Translations under genes and position numbers: made by a program
The notes under the pieces: generated by a model
What the model was told of the DNA's origin: nothing
The model's database searches: none
The model's input: only the letters and a program-made list of their open reading frames with translations
Shown: positions 28,375 through 38,455 of the stretch, piece after piece
How positions within the stretch are numbered: the first letter of the stretch is position 1
Layout of the letters: every line of letters starts with the position of its first letter
From: Legionella wadsworthii DSM 21896 = ATCC 33877
GTDB lineage: Bacteria; Pseudomonadota; Gammaproteobacteria; Legionellales; Legionellaceae
NCBI RefSeq assembly: GCF_000701265.1
Contig: NZ_KL370759.1
Span: 415,755 to 479,754 of the forward strand
Direction: 5' to 3'
DNA length: 64,000 nucleotides

Positions 28375-28402
28375 TTGCGAACAGGTGGATACGTGTTAAA
28401 AT
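28375..28402 (+). promoter_or_regulatory. Candidate sigma-70 promoter before ccmC
   Basis: TTGCGA, then 16 bases, then TAAAAT, ending 27 bases before the ccmC ATG, in a 178-base gap that breaks the otherwise tight ccm operon. This suggests a secondary promoter for ccmC onward. It is a match by eye only. Confidence 0.35.
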
Positions 28403-28429
28403 TCCCTTTATTTGATTTCTATTATTCCT

Positions 28430-29173
28430 ATGTGGAAATTTTTATACCAACTGGCATCACCTAAGTATTTTTATCAATTTGCAGGTCGGCTTACTCCAGG
28501 TCTGGCGATAGGTACTCTGCTGACTTTGGTTTCTGGAATAATTTGGGGACTGGCTTTTACTCCTCCTGATTATCAACAGGGTGATGCTTTTCGAATAATT
28601 TATGTGCATGTTCCCAGTGCTTTCTTATCCATGATGCTCTACGCTTGGATGGCATTTTTAGCTGTTTTACTTCTAGTCTGGCGAATTAAAATAGCGGGGC
28701 TTTTAATTCATATCGTAGCTCAGATGGGTATAAGCATGGCATTTCTTGCTTTGGTTACGGGAAGTATTTGGGGAAAACCCATGTGGGGGACTTGGTGGGT
28801 TTGGGATGCCAGGTTGACGTCTGAATTAATACTTTTATTTCTTTATGCTGCAATTATAGCCACTCACTATGCGATTAAAAATAAAGATAATGGAGATAAA
28901 ATTATCGCTATTTTAACCTTAGTGGGAATTATAGATTTGCCGATTATCCATTATTCGGTTTATTGGTGGAATACTTTACATCAAGGATCTACATTGTCGG
29001 TTTTTGCCAAGCCTAAAATCGATGCAAGTATGTTATATCCTTTATTGTTAACCCTTACCGGATTTGTTTTGTACAGCTTATGGATTATTTTAGAAAAAGC
29101 ACGCAATGAATTATTGCTAAGGGAAAAAAGACAATCTTGGGTCAAGATTCAATTTGAAGGGGAATTTAAATGA
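28430..29173 (+). CDS. ccmC: Heme exporter/handling protein CcmC
   Basis: A 247-residue protein with about six helices and the tryptophan-rich WWD heme-handling domain: WGKPMWGTWWVWDARLTSEL. The start MWKFLYQLASPKYFYQFAGR aligns with E. coli MWKTLHQLA, so I chose this ATG over a TTG six codons upstream. It loads heme onto CcmE with CcmD. It overlaps ccmD by 4 bases. Confidence 0.95.
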   Translation: MWKFLYQLASPKYFYQFAGRLTPGLAIGTLLTLVSGIIWGLAFTPPDYQQGDAFRIIYVHVPSAFLSMMLYAWMAFLAVLLLVWRIKIAGLLIHIVAQMGISMAFLALVTGSIWGKPMWGTWWVWDARLTSELILLFLYAAIIATHYAIKNKDNGDKIIAILTLVGIIDLPIIHYSVYWWNTLHQGSTLSVFAKPKIDASMLYPLLLTLTGFVLYSLWIILEKARNELLLREKRQSWVKIQFEGEFK

Positions 29174-29325
29174 ATCATTTTTTAGAGTGGGCGGCAATGG
29201 GAGGATACTCTATCTATGTATGGCCTGCTTATGGTTTGTTTTGTGGTATTTTCATTATGAATCTATTAGGAATGCGATTGAAACGAAAACAAACAAAACA
29301 CAAATTACAACAATGGCTTAAGTGA
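29170..29325 (+). CDS. ccmD: Heme exporter subunit CcmD
   Basis: A 51-residue protein beginning at an ATG in the ccmC stop (ATGA) and ending seven bases before ccm[21 protein letters not shown] gives the conserved N-terminus, followed by one membrane helix (about 17-36) and a basic tail KRKQTKHK. This fits CcmD, the small adaptor that helps release CcmE from CcmABC, in size, topology and position. Confidence 0.92.
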   Translation: MNHFLEWAAMGGYSIYVWPAYGLFCGIFIMNLLGMRLKRKQTKHKLQQWLK

Positions 29326-29332
29326 TAAGAAA

Positions 29333-29764
29333 ATGGTACCGGCACGCAAACGCAAATTAATGATGATACTCTTTATTCTGTCGATTTTATCCATAGCTTC
29401 AGCTTTGGTTTTATATGCGCTAAGGCAAAACATTAGTTTGTTTTATACTCCAAGCCAGGCAGTGGCAGGCGAAGTACCTCAACATCATAAAATTCGCATG
29501 GGCGGCATGGTGGAAAAGGATTCTATTGTCCGATCGAAAAAAGGTTTGGATGTGGCATTTAAGATTACTGATTTTAATCGAACCATTACAGTAAGCTATA
29601 CTGGGATTCTTCCCGATTTGTTTCGAGAGGGACAGGGCGTGGTTGCTGAAGGCCAGCTTCTGGATAAGTATCATTTCCAAGCCTCACAAGTGTTGGCAAA
29701 ACATGATGCCAACTACATGCCGCCGGAAGTAAAAGCCGCTTTATCAAAAAAGGTACGTTCATGA
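29333..29764 (+). CDS. ccmE: Heme chaperone CcmE
   Basis: A 143-residue protein with an N-terminal anchor (about 11-30), an OB-fold ([39 protein letters not shown]) and the heme-binding histidine in [13 protein letters not shown], followed by the conserved tyrosine. It carries heme covalently through the periplasm from CcmC to CcmF. It overlaps ccmF by 4 bases. Confidence 0.95.
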   Translation: MVPARKRKLMMILFILSILSIASALVLYALRQNISLFYTPSQAVAGEVPQHHKIRMGGMVEKDSIVRSKKGLDVAFKITDFNRTITVSYTGILPDLFREGQGVVAEGQLLDKYHFQASQVLAKHDANYMPPEVKAALSKKVRS

Positions 29765-31713
29765 TAGCAGAATTAGGACTTTTCTCTTTAATTTTAGCTT
29801 TAATTTCCTCCTTGATGCTTGCAGTGATTCCCTTATTTGGATTGCAGTTAGGGCGTAGCCATTGGATGGATGCCGCACGTACTTACGTGGTGTCTCAATT
29901 TTTTTTCATTGCATTGTCCTATCTTTTTCTCACCATTTGCTTTTTAAAAAATGATTTCTCCGTTATTTATGTTGTGAGTAATTCCAGCATTTCCCTACCC
30001 TGGTTTTATAAATTTTGTGCTGTCTGGGGTGGGCATGAAGGATCGATGCTTTTATGGGTTGCTATCCTAAATTTTTGGACTTTGCTCGTGGCATTTTGCA
30101 GTGCAGGTTTGGACAAAGAAATGCGTACACGAATTTTAGTCATTCTGGGTTGGCTCAGTATAGGGTTTATCCTGTTTTTGCTCACGACCTCGAATCCTTT
30201 TTTACGTCAATTCCAGGTTTTAGAAACACAAGGTAGGGATTTAAATCCCTTATTACAAGATCCAGGATTTTTGTTTCATCCCCCGATGTTGTATATGGGT
30301 TATGTCGGCTTTTCTGTCGCGTTTGCTTTTGCCCTGGCAGCACTTTGGGCTGGTAAAGTTCAAGCCAATTGGTCTAAATGGACAAGACCATGGACATTAG
30401 CGGCCTGGTGCTGCTTAACAGCGGGTATTACTTTGGGAAGCTGGTGGGCTTATCGTGAGCTGGGGTGGGGCGGATGGTGGTTTTGGGATCCGGTTGAAAA
30501 TGCCTCATTTATGCCCTGGTTGATAGGAACCGCTTTATTGCATTCTTTGGCTGTAACGGAGCAACGTCAGCAATTTAAAGCCTGGACCATGTTATTAGCT
30601 ATTGCTGCTTTTTCTTTAAGTTTAATCGGGACTTTTCTCGTACGATCGGGTGTTTTGACTTCGGTTCATGCTTTTGCGGTTGATCCACAGCGTGGTTTAT
30701 ATATTTTGGGATTTTTACTATTTGTTATTGGCGGCTCTTTATTATTATTCCTTTTTAAAGCACAACATTTGAATTCTGAGGCACATCCAAGCCCAATATC
30801 CAGAGAAAGTGCTTTATTATTAAATAATGTATTTTTAGTTGTCATCATGCTTACTGTATTAATGGGGACAGTGTATCCCTTACTGATTGAGGGATTAGGG
30901 TTGGGTAAGCTTTCAGTGGGCGCACCGTATTTTAATGCGGTATTCGTTCCTTTAATGATTCCTCTATTGCTGCTGATGGGAATCGGAATTCATTTAAAAT
31001 GGAACCATGAGCACTGGTTTAGTATTTGGAGAAAGCTTTGGAAAACATTAATACTTAGTGTTTTACTGCCTTTGACTTTGCTTCTCACTACTGCCCAGCA
31101 ATTTAATGTTTCTGCCTTTATCGGATTGAGCCTTGCTTTTTGGGTCATTCTCAGCACATTTCAATCTGCATACAGACGGGTCTCCGATAGAGGTTTATTC
31201 GAAGTCAGCCAGGCCTTTTGGGGCATGGTTCTCGCGCATTTAGGCGTAGCAACCACAGTGATCGGCATTGCAATTTCTACCGCTTATGGAGTGCAAGATG
31301 ATGTGCAAATGCACCCAGGTCAAAATTTGGAGTTACTGGACTATTCTATTGAATTCATCAATCAAGAACCTCTAGTTGGTCCAAATTACAAAGGAACCAA
31401 AGCTCGGTTTGACATAAAATACCAAGGAAGAATCAAATCTATTTATCCTGAAAAGAGGCTATATACTGTAGGTCAAATGCCTATGACCGAGTCTGCCATT
31501 GATGTTACTCCATTTAGAGATATTTATATCGCATTGGGCGAGCCATTAAGCCATGATTCCTGGTCGGTAAGACTTTATTATAAGCCTTTAATTCGTTGGA
31601 TTTGGGGTGGAGGATTTATGATCTTGGCAGGAGGTTTTCTAGCACTTGCTGACAGAAGGTATTACAGAAGAAAACAATCAGTCATCGTTGGTGCACGGGA
31701 GTTAAATGCATGA
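29761..31713 (+). CDS. ccmF: Cytochrome c heme lyase subunit CcmF
   Basis: A 650-residue membrane protein with some fifteen helices. The WWD signature [19 protein letters not shown] is at about residue 235-255, preceded by [11 protein letters not shown] and [20 protein letters not shown] with conserved histidines. It attaches heme to apocytochromes with CcmH and CcmI. It overlaps ccmG by 4 bases. Length is normal. Confidence 0.96.
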   Translation: MIAELGLFSLILALISSLMLAVIPLFGLQLGRSHWMDAARTYVVSQFFFIALSYLFLTICFLKNDFSVIYVVSNSSISLPWFYKFCAVWGGHEGSMLLWVAILNFWTLLVAFCSAGLDKEMRTRILVILGWLSIGFILFLLTTSNPFLRQFQVLETQGRDLNPLLQDPGFLFHPPMLYMGYVGFSVAFAFALAALWAGKVQANWSKWTRPWTLAAWCCLTAGITLGSWWAYRELGWGGWWFWDPVENASFMPWLIGTALLHSLAVTEQRQQFKAWTMLLAIAAFSLSLIGTFLVRSGVLTSVHAFAVDPQRGLYILGFLLFVIGGSLLLFLFKAQHLNSEAHPSPISRESALLLNNVFLVVIMLTVLMGTVYPLLIEGLGLGKLSVGAPYFNAVFVPLMIPLLLLMGIGIHLKWNHEHWFSIWRKLWKTLILSVLLPLTLLLTTAQQFNVSAFIGLSLAFWVILSTFQSAYRRVSDRGLFEVSQAFWGMVLAHLGVATTVIGIAISTAYGVQDDVQMHPGQNLELLDYSIEFINQEPLVGPNYKGTKARFDIKYQGRIKSIYPEKRLYTVGQMPMTESAIDVTPFRDIYIALGEPLSHDSWSVRLYYKPLIRWIWGGGFMILAGGFLALADRRYYRRKQSVIVGARELNA

Positions 31714-32246
31714 AAAAACTAGGATGGAAAGTTATTCCAATTACTCTTTTTTTATTGCTGTGTATTTTTCTTTGGCGTGGTCTGTCTTTAAATCCACACG
31801 ATTTACCTTCTGCTCAGCTTGGAAAGCCGCTACCGGAATTTAGCTTGCCCCAATTACAGGAACCAAACTCAATTTTTAGTTCAACTCAGTTACGAAACCA
31901 GGTGGTATTGTTAAATGTTTGGGCCAGCTGGTGCGCGGCTTGTATCGACGAGCAGGTTTTTATGTTGCAATTGGCGCGTGAAGGCATACCTATATATGGA
32001 CTAAATTATAAAGACACTCGTGATAGCGCAATTCGCTGGTTAGAACAATGGGGCAATCCTTATCAACTCATTGTACAAGATACGAATGGAACAGCTGCTA
32101 TTGATTTAGGAGTTTATGGCGCTCCTGAGACTTTTGTTATTGATAAAAAGGGAATCATTCGGTATCGTCATGCTGGAATCATGACTCCAGAAGTGTGGCT
32201 CAAAGAGCTCTCTCCTTTAATTAAAAAACTGGAGCAGAATTCATGA
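31710..32246 (+). CDS. ccmG: Thiol:disulfide interchange protein CcmG/DsbE
   Basis: A 178-residue membrane-anchored thioredoxin-fold protein. An N-terminal helix (about 6-24) precedes VVLLNVWASWCAACIDEQ with the active CxxC as CAAC, then YGAPETFVIDKKGIIRYRH with the cis-proline region. It keeps apocytochrome cysteines reduced for heme attachment. The active-site pair is Ala-Ala rather than the more common Pro-Thr, within the range of the family. Confidence 0.94.
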   Translation: MKKLGWKVIPITLFLLLCIFLWRGLSLNPHDLPSAQLGKPLPEFSLPQLQEPNSIFSSTQLRNQVVLLNVWASWCAACIDEQVFMLQLAREGIPIYGLNYKDTRDSAIRWLEQWGNPYQLIVQDTNGTAAIDLGVYGAPETFVIDKKGIIRYRHAGIMTPEVWLKELSPLIKKLEQNS

Positions 32247-32644
32247 GACTTGATTTTCTTGTTGGATGTATTTTGATTTTTTTATGCTCAGCAGTTCTTG
32301 CAAATACGACTTATCCCTTGGATTCGCCTCAAAAAGAAGCACAGTTTCAATATTTGCTTAAAGATTTGCGGTGTTTGGTATGTCAAAATCAAGATTTGGC
32401 CGATTCAAATGCTGAACTTGCTAAAGATTTACGCAACCAGGTATATCTGATGGTGAAGCAAGGTAAGAGCGACAGTGAAATTATAGATTATCTCACTGAT
32501 AGGTATGGTGATTTTATTTTGTTTAAACCACCGGTTAAAACGGTAACATTTTTATTATGGTATGGTCCTGTATTATTTTTATTGGTCGGTTTTATTATTT
32601 TTTGGCGGACTTGTTTTAGGGTAAAAGCTAGGAACTCTGCATGA
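32243..32644 (+). CDS. ccmH: Cytochrome c maturation protein CcmH (CcmL domain)
   Basis: A 133-residue protein with a signal peptide (about 1-20), the redox motif LRCLVCQNQDLADSNAELAK and one C-terminal membrane helix (about 104-122). This is the short CcmH/CcmL form with the LRCxxCQ motif; the TPR part is a separate gene downstream. It overlaps ccmG by 4 bases. Confidence 0.94.
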   Translation: MRLDFLVGCILIFLCSAVLANTTYPLDSPQKEAQFQYLLKDLRCLVCQNQDLADSNAELAKDLRNQVYLMVKQGKSDSEIIDYLTDRYGDFILFKPPVKTVTFLLWYGPVLFLLVGFIIFWRTCFRVKARNSA

Positions 32645-32693
32645 GTATTGGTAATAAACCTGCTCTGAGTATTTATAGATTAGTGAGTTTTAT

Positions 32694-33377
32694 ATGAAAG
32701 AATGGTGGTTGCTTGGATTATTGGCGGGTCTCACCGTGTTGGCCAGTATGATCATGGTTTATCCATTCCGACGCCGTTTCTTTTCAAGTTTGATAATAGT
32801 TCCCGCTGTTTTTTTAGTTGCCTTTGCCGGTTATTTTTATTGGGGCGGATTTAGAAGTTGGCAAGAATACAACCACCACCTTACTACTCAGGAACAAGCC
32901 AAAAAAATTCTGGAAACAGTGAAGAGTCCCCAGGAATTAATTGTAAAATTAAGATCAGAATTAGGAGACAATCCGAAAAGCGCTAAAGGTTGGTATCTTT
33001 TAGGACGTCTATACAGCAGCCAGAGTGAAAAGCAAAATGCAGTAAATGCTTTCGCAAAAGCTTTTCAGTTTGAACCGGATAATGAACAATATGGAGTAAA
33101 TTATGCACATAGTTTGTGGGTTTTGAATCATCAGCAATTCACAGTGCAAATTACGGATCTGTTTCATCACCTGTTAAAAAATAATCCCAATCAACCCGAT
33201 GCGTTAGCAATGCTGGCAATGGATGCTTTTGTAAGTCATGCCTATGAAGATGCCATAAGTTATTGGCAGCGTTTATTAAAACTGGCTCCTGAACAGTCTG
33301 AAGAAGCAATAGCCATTAGAAAAGCAATTGTCAAAGCAGAAGAACACATCAGGTTAAGAGATAAGAATCTGAATTGA
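32694..33377 (+). CDS. ccmI: Cytochrome c maturation TPR protein CcmI
   Basis: A 227-residue protein with two N-terminal membrane segments (about 5-22 and 30-50) and TPR repeats from about residue 90 (AKGWYLLGRLYSSQSEKQNA, NAFAKAFQFEPDN, ALAMLAMDAFVSHAYEDAIS). It is the apocytochrome chaperone CcmI/CycH, equal to the C-terminal half of E. coli CcmH. Shorter than many CcmI proteins, lacking an extra C-terminal domain. It ends the ccm operon. Confidence 0.9.
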   Translation: MKEWWLLGLLAGLTVLASMIMVYPFRRRFFSSLIIVPAVFLVAFAGYFYWGGFRSWQEYNHHLTTQEQAKKILETVKSPQELIVKLRSELGDNPKSAKGWYLLGRLYSSQSEKQNAVNAFAKAFQFEPDNEQYGVNYAHSLWVLNHQQFTVQITDLFHHLLKNNPNQPDALAMLAMDAFVSHAYEDAISYWQRLLKLAPEQSEEAIAIRKAIVKAEEHIRLRDKNLN

Positions 33378-33492
33378 TTTTTACACCTCCCTCATTTTTG
33401 TTTCGATATATCCGACACCATTTCTTTTGTAATGCAATTAATTTTAAATCTGCTAGTCTATAAATAGGCATCAGAATTTTAAGGAGAAAATG

Positions 33493-33939
33493 ATGTATAA
33501 GAGGGTATTGTTTGCTACTGACTTTGACGAAGTAGGCGTTATCGCAGCACATAAAGCAAAAAAAATTGCTGATGAAAATGGTGCAGATTTGATATTAGTT
33601 CATGTCGTAGAGCCGATTCCTGCTTATGCTTATCCTGGTTTTGCTGGATTTGCTGAAGTTGAGTTATCTATTCGAGAACAAGCCGAAAAAGAGCTCGATG
33701 AGTTGGCTGAAAAATTAGGAGTTGATGCAAAACACCGATTTATTGAATTTGGTTCCACTAAAAATGAAATTCTAAGAGTTGCCCAAGAACGAAATATCGA
33801 TTTAATTGTTACTGGAAGCCATGGGAAACATGGTCTTTCTTTATTATTGGGTTCAACAGCAAACTCCATTTTGCATGGTGCGCAATGTGATGTATTAATC
33901 GTTCGCTCTATTCCTCCCGAAAAACACAAGAAATCTTAA
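33493..33939 (+). CDS. Universal stress protein, UspA family
   Basis: A 148-residue Usp-fold protein: YKRVLFATDFDEVGVIAAHK at the start and the ATP-binding GSHGKHGLSLLLGSTANSIL near the end (G-2x-G-9x-G-S/T pattern), so it is probably of the nucleotide-binding type. AAGGAG precedes two adjacent ATGs; the second, used here, has the better spacing. Single gene between ccmI and a dispersed repeat. Legionella genomes carry several Usp proteins; the role of this one is unknown. Confidence 0.92.
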   Translation: MYKRVLFATDFDEVGVIAAHKAKKIADENGADLILVHVVEPIPAYAYPGFAGFAEVELSIREQAEKELDELAEKLGVDAKHRFIEFGSTKNEILRVAQERNIDLIVTGSHGKHGLSLLLGSTANSILHGAQCDVLIVRSIPPEKHKKS

Positions 33940-33959
33940 TTTGTTTTAAAATAAACGTA

Positions 33960-33992
33960 TTGCCTGGGTTCAGCTTAGTGCAACCCGGGTTT
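33960..33992. repeat. Dispersed palindromic element (copy 2)
   Basis: TTGCCTGGGTTCAGCTTAGT followed by GCAACCCGGGTTT: arms CCTGGGTT and AACCCGGG form an imperfect stem. It resembles the element at 19618-19652 (GCCTGGGT...AAC(C)TGGGTTT) and lies just downstream of the usp gene, where it may also act as a terminator. Confidence 0.6.
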
Positions 33993-34085
33993 ACATTGAG
34001 TACATTTGCCCCCCTCTTATTATTTCTCAATGACACAGAAAACAAGTATACTAATGTGTTTTAATGTCATGCGATTGAATTAGTG

Positions 34086-35075
34086 ATGAAATTGTTGCGC
34101 GGAATACAACATTTTTCTTTTTTTGAAAAGGGCGTAGTCGCTACTATTGGTAATTTTGATGGTGTACATTTAGGACACCAAAATCTTCTTAAAACTTTAA
34201 GGCAAAAAGCCGATAACTTTAATTTACCTTTAGTCCTAATTCTTTTTGAGCCGCAACCCAGAGAGTATTTCCAAAAGGAAAATGCGCCTGCCCGACTTTC
34301 GAGTCTGAGGGAAAAATTAGATGTATTTCGATCCAGTGGTATTGATTATGTTTACTGTTTTAAATTTAATGAACAATTAGCCCAAACATCTGCTGCTGAT
34401 TTTGCTACCTTCTTATTTTCGATGCTTCATGTGAAATTTCTTTTGGTAGGTGAAGATTTCCGTTTCGGAAACCGGAGAGAGGGAGATGTTAGTTTGTTAA
34501 AGAAAATCAGTACTGATTATAATAGTACGGTGAGTATTTATTCTAATTTTTGTTTGAATGAAGACCGAATCAGTTCAACAAGGATTCGAACTGCACTACA
34601 ACAGGGCGATTTAAATACTGCAGCGAAATATTTGGGAAGGCATTACAGTATTTGCGGGCGTGTGCTGCATGGCGATGGACGTGGGCGGCAGTGGGGAATT
34701 CCTACGGCAAATATTGCACTACATCGTTATTCTCTGCCTTTAAAAGGAGTATTTGTCGTTCGGGTTATCATTGGTTCAAAGATACAATACGGTGTGGCTA
34801 ATATCGGACGCCGTCCTACTGTAGATGGAAGTAAGAATATCTTGGAAGTGCATCTATTTGATTTTAATGAATCAATTTATGGTGAATTATTGCAAGTGTT
34901 TTTCTTGCACAAATTACGTGATGAGGTTAAATTCACTTCGGTGGATGCTCTCATTGCTCAAATTTATCTTGATATAAAAGAGGCCAGGGAATTCCTCAGA
35001 AATTCTATTGAAAACGATCGCATTTCAAAATCTGGTACAGATTTAAGTACGATTGGGACATTGAAAATCAATTAA
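34086..35075 (+). CDS. ribF: Bifunctional riboflavin kinase/FAD synthetase RibF
   Basis: A 329-residue enzyme that makes FMN and FAD. The N-terminal adenylyltransferase domain has VATIGNFDGVHLGHQNLL and EDFRFGNRREGD; the C-terminal kinase domain has GDGRGRQWGIPTANIAL and GVANIGRRPTVDG. A GTG one codon earlier is possible. Order ribF-ileS-lspA is a classic proteobacterial cluster. I see no FMN riboswitch upstream. Confidence 0.96.
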   Translation: MKLLRGIQHFSFFEKGVVATIGNFDGVHLGHQNLLKTLRQKADNFNLPLVLILFEPQPREYFQKENAPARLSSLREKLDVFRSSGIDYVYCFKFNEQLAQTSAADFATFLFSMLHVKFLLVGEDFRFGNRREGDVSLLKKISTDYNSTVSIYSNFCLNEDRISSTRIRTALQQGDLNTAAKYLGRHYSICGRVLHGDGRGRQWGIPTANIALHRYSLPLKGVFVVRVIIGSKIQYGVANIGRRPTVDGSKNILEVHLFDFNESIYGELLQVFFLHKLRDEVKFTSVDALIAQIYLDIKEAREFLRNSIENDRISKSGTDLSTIGTLKIN

Positions 35076-35173
35076 TGGAACAGATAAATTGATAGAGTTA
35101 TTGTAGTGTTTAATCAGACTACATTCTTAGAATGAGTCACCCAATATTAACGATTTTTGCAGAGTGAACTTTT

Positions 35174-37969
35174 ATGGCAGAATATAAAGATACATTAAAT
35201 CTACCGAATACTTCATTTCCGATGAAGGCAAGCCTGGCTACTCGAGAGCCAGAGGTTCTGTCTGACTGGAAATCAAAGAACGTATATGAAAAAATTCGGA
35301 AAGTACGTGCCGGAAGTAAACGTTTCATTCTGCACGATGGTCCTCCTTACGCGAATGGCCATTTGCACTGCGGACATGCGCTCAATAAAATTCTTAAAGA
35401 CATCATTATCAAATCCAAAACACTTAGCGGTTACGATGCCCCATTTGTACCCGGTTGGGATTGCCATGGATTACCCATCGAGCTCAATGTCGAAAAAAAA
35501 ATCGGCAGAGCAGGGGATAAGGTTTCTCCTCGGGAATTTCGCGCCAAATGTCGTGAGTATGCTGCCAGTCAAATCGACATACAACGCGATGAATTTCAAC
35601 GATTGGGCGTTTTTGGCGATTGGTATAACCCTTATGTCACAATGGATTTTCGTTATGAAGCCAATATTGTGCGCGCTTTGGGATTAATGATAAAAAATGG
35701 CCATTTGCAACAAGGTTTTAAACCGGTCCATTGGTGCATCGATTGTGGTTCCGCTCTGGCTGAGGCAGAAGTGGATTATGATGAAAAAACTTCTTCTTCA
35801 ATCGATGTATCTTTTTTTGCTTTAAATCCTGAAGAATTTATTCATTTATTTCAGGTAGAGCCAGAAATAAAGCCCGTTAGCATTCCCATTTGGACGACTA
35901 CCCCTTGGACTTTACCGGCTAATGAAGCAGTATGTTTGAATCCTGCTATTGATTATTCTTTAGTAGACACAGGCGATGCATATTGGATACTCGCATCAGA
36001 TTTGGTTGAGTCAGCCATGGCACGTTACGGTATGAATCAATACCATGTTCGGGGCTCTGTCAAAGGGAAGGCTTTTGAACATTTAAAATTAAAGCACCCA
36101 TTTTATAATCGTTTCGTTCCGGTTGTTTTAGGGGAACATGTCACTACAGAATCAGGAACCGGGAGTGTCCATACTGCACCCGCTCATGGACCAGATGATT
36201 ACTTGGTAGGTAAAGCATATAATTTGCCGTTAATTAATCCAGTAAAAGGAAATGGCCGCTTTGCTGATGACGTAGAATTGTTTGCAGGACTTCCTGTGCT
36301 CAAAGCCAACGATGCCATTTTGAATGTCTTGACTGAAAAAGGAGTGCTTTTAGCCAAGGACAATATCAGACACAGTTACCCACATTGCTGGCGGCATAAA
36401 TCACCCATGATTTTCTTAGCAACACCGCAATGGTTTATTTCGATGGACAAAAGTCGGTTAAGAGAACACATTGTTAATGAAATAGACAAGGTGACTTGGG
36501 TTCCAGATTGGGGCAAGGCACGAATTAGCAATATGGTTGAAAATAGACCGGATTGGTGTATATCGAGACAACGAGCTTGGGGTACTCCTATGCCTTTGTT
36601 TGTTCATAGTGCCACGCGTGAGCTACATCCGCAAACATTGGAACTCATTGAAAAAGTCGCATCTCTGATTGAGAGATCAGGGATTGATGCCTGGTTTGAG
36701 TTGGATGCAAAAGAGCTGCTCGGTGCGGATGCAGAATATTACGAGAAAATAAATGATACGATGGATGTGTGGTTGGATTCGGGTGTCACCCACTTCTGTG
36801 TTCTAAAGCAAAATGATGCTTTAGCTTTCCCAGCTGATATCTATTTTGAAGGCTCCGATCAACATCGGGGATGGTTTAACTCTTCCTTAACAACTTCAGT
36901 AGCGATGTATGACACGGCTCCTTATAAAACTGTATTGACCCATGGGTACACAGTAGATGCGGAAGGAAAAAAACTTTCTAAATCCAAAGGAAATTATGTG
37001 GCTTTGGATCAGCTGGTGAATCAACATGGAGCAGACATTCTCCGTTTGTGGGTTGCTTCTACCGATTACCGGCATGAAGTAAGTATTTCCGATGAAATTA
37101 TCAAACGAAATGCAGATGCGTATCGACGTATTCGCAATACGGCCCGTTTTTTATTAGCTAATTTATTCGATTTTGATCCTTCTAAAGATTTTATTCACGA
37201 GAACGATCTTTTAGAGTTGGACAAGTGGGCAATAAAGCGCAGCCAGCTTTTGCAAGAAGAGATTATAGAAGCTTATGAAAGCTATCAGTTCCATATTATT
37301 TATCAGAAGATTCATAATTTCTGTGCAGTCGATATGGGTAGTTTTTATCTCGATTTGATTAAAGACCGGCAATACACCACTGCAAAAAACAGTAAGGCAA
37401 GGCGTTCGTGCCAAACGGCCATGTACCATATCATTAAAGCCTTCACACTTTGGATAGCTCCGATACTTTCTTTTACCGCCGAGGAAATAGGGCGATATAT
37501 TCCAGGATATGATCAAGAGTCGGTCTTTACTGAGCTTTGGTATCATGCGTGGCCAGAAATAGAAAACGTGAATATGGCAGAATGGGATGAACTGCACTTG
37601 ATCCGGGATGAAGTCAATAAAGCTTTGGAAGAAACACGCCAAAAAGGCGAGATAGGTTCTGCTTTAGCTGCGGAGGTAGCGGTATACGCGAACAGTACGG
37701 TATTGCCCAAACTCACTCGTTTAGGTGAAGAGCTCCGCTTTTTATTCATTACTTCAGGTGCAGCTGTTCATCCAGACAGTTCAGCACCTGCGGGTTTATC
37801 TGCCACTCCTTATGGTGTTTCGATTGTTGTTTCCCCAAGCGTCCATGAAAAATGTGCTCGTTGTTGGCATAGAAGACCGGATGTTGGCCAGGATGATCAA
37901 CATCCAGAGTTATGTTTGCGCTGTGTCGGCAATATTAATGGTCAAGAAGAAATGAGGCAATTTATATGA
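35174..37969 (+). CDS. ileS: Isoleucyl-tRNA synthetase
   Basis: A 931-residue class I synthetase. The HIGH-type motif is in [16 protein letters not shown] and the KMSKS-type motif in [11 protein letters not shown]; the CP1 editing domain includes [13 protein letters not shown]. The C-terminal zinc finger CARCWHRRP...LCLRCVGNI is intact, as in the bacterial (eubacterial-type, mupirocin-sensitive class) enzymes. Length is normal. It overlaps lspA by 4 bases. No T-box leader is seen. Confidence 0.97.
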   Translation: MAEYKDTLNLPNTSFPMKASLATREPEVLSDWKSKNVYEKIRKVRAGSKRFILHDGPPYANGHLHCGHALNKILKDIIIKSKTLSGYDAPFVPGWDCHGLPIELNVEKKIGRAGDKVSPREFRAKCREYAASQIDIQRDEFQRLGVFGDWYNPYVTMDFRYEANIVRALGLMIKNGHLQQGFKPVHWCIDCGSALAEAEVDYDEKTSSSIDVSFFALNPEEFIHLFQVEPEIKPVSIPIWTTTPWTLPANEAVCLNPAIDYSLVDTGDAYWILASDLVESAMARYGMNQYHVRGSVKGKAFEHLKLKHPFYNRFVPVVLGEHVTTESGTGSVHTAPAHGPDDYLVGKAYNLPLINPVKGNGRFADDVELFAGLPVLKANDAILNVLTEKGVLLAKDNIRHSYPHCWRHKSPMIFLATPQWFISMDKSRLREHIVNEIDKVTWVPDWGKARISNMVENRPDWCISRQRAWGTPMPLFVHSATRELHPQTLELIEKVASLIERSGIDAWFELDAKELLGADAEYYEKINDTMDVWLDSGVTHFCVLKQNDALAFPADIYFEGSDQHRGWFNSSLTTSVAMYDTAPYKTVLTHGYTVDAEGKKLSKSKGNYVALDQLVNQHGADILRLWVASTDYRHEVSISDEIIKRNADAYRRIRNTARFLLANLFDFDPSKDFIHENDLLELDKWAIKRSQLLQEEIIEAYESYQFHIIYQKIHNFCAVDMGSFYLDLIKDRQYTTAKNSKARRSCQTAMYHIIKAFTLWIAPILSFTAEEIGRYIPGYDQESVFTELWYHAWPEIENVNMAEWDELHLIRDEVNKALEETRQKGEIGSALAAEVAVYANSTVLPKLTRLGEELRFLFITSGAAVHPDSSAPAGLSATPYGVSIVVSPSVHEKCARCWHRRPDVGQDDQHPELCLRCVGNINGQEEMRQFI

Positions 37970-38430
37970 AAAAATGGCCCTGGTTTGTATTAAGCCTGAT
38001 TGTAGTTATTTGTGATCAAGCAAGTAAATACTTGGTTGAAGTTTATTTAACACCATATAAACCATTGCCTATTTTCCCGATGTTTAATTTGACATTAGCG
38101 TATAATTCCGGGGCTGCATTTAGCTTTTTAAGTGGTGCTGGAGATTGGCACCGATGGTTTTTTGCCAGTTTTAGCCTCATTATGAGTATTGGTTTGGCCG
38201 TATGGTTGTACCGGACTACAACCAAATCGAGGTTACTCTTATCAGGGATTGGCCTTATTTTAGGCGGGGCTATAGGTAATTTAATCGATAGGGCATATCA
38301 AGGGTATGTTGTCGATTTTATGGATTTTTATTACAAACACCACCATTTTGCGACATTTAACCTAGCAGACAGCGCCATTTGCATTGGCGCTGGATTTTTT
38401 GTTTTGGACATAATATTGAATCGGGAGTAA
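37966..38430 (+). CDS. lspA: Lipoprotein signal peptidase
   Basis: A 154-residue inner-membrane aspartic protease with four helices that cleaves prolipoprotein signal peptides. Catalytic aspartates are Asp117 (GYVVDFMDF) and Asp135 (FNLADSAIC); the N-terminal CDQASKY and NSGAAFSFL blocks are also conserved. It starts in the ileS stop codon (ATGA). Confidence 0.96.
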   Translation: MKKWPWFVLSLIVVICDQASKYLVEVYLTPYKPLPIFPMFNLTLAYNSGAAFSFLSGAGDWHRWFFASFSLIMSIGLAVWLYRTTTKSRLLLSGIGLILGGAIGNLIDRAYQGYVVDFMDFYYKHHHFATFNLADSAICIGAGFFVLDIILNRE

Positions 38431-38455
38431 TCCCTCCGAAATACTGGTTCTCTCT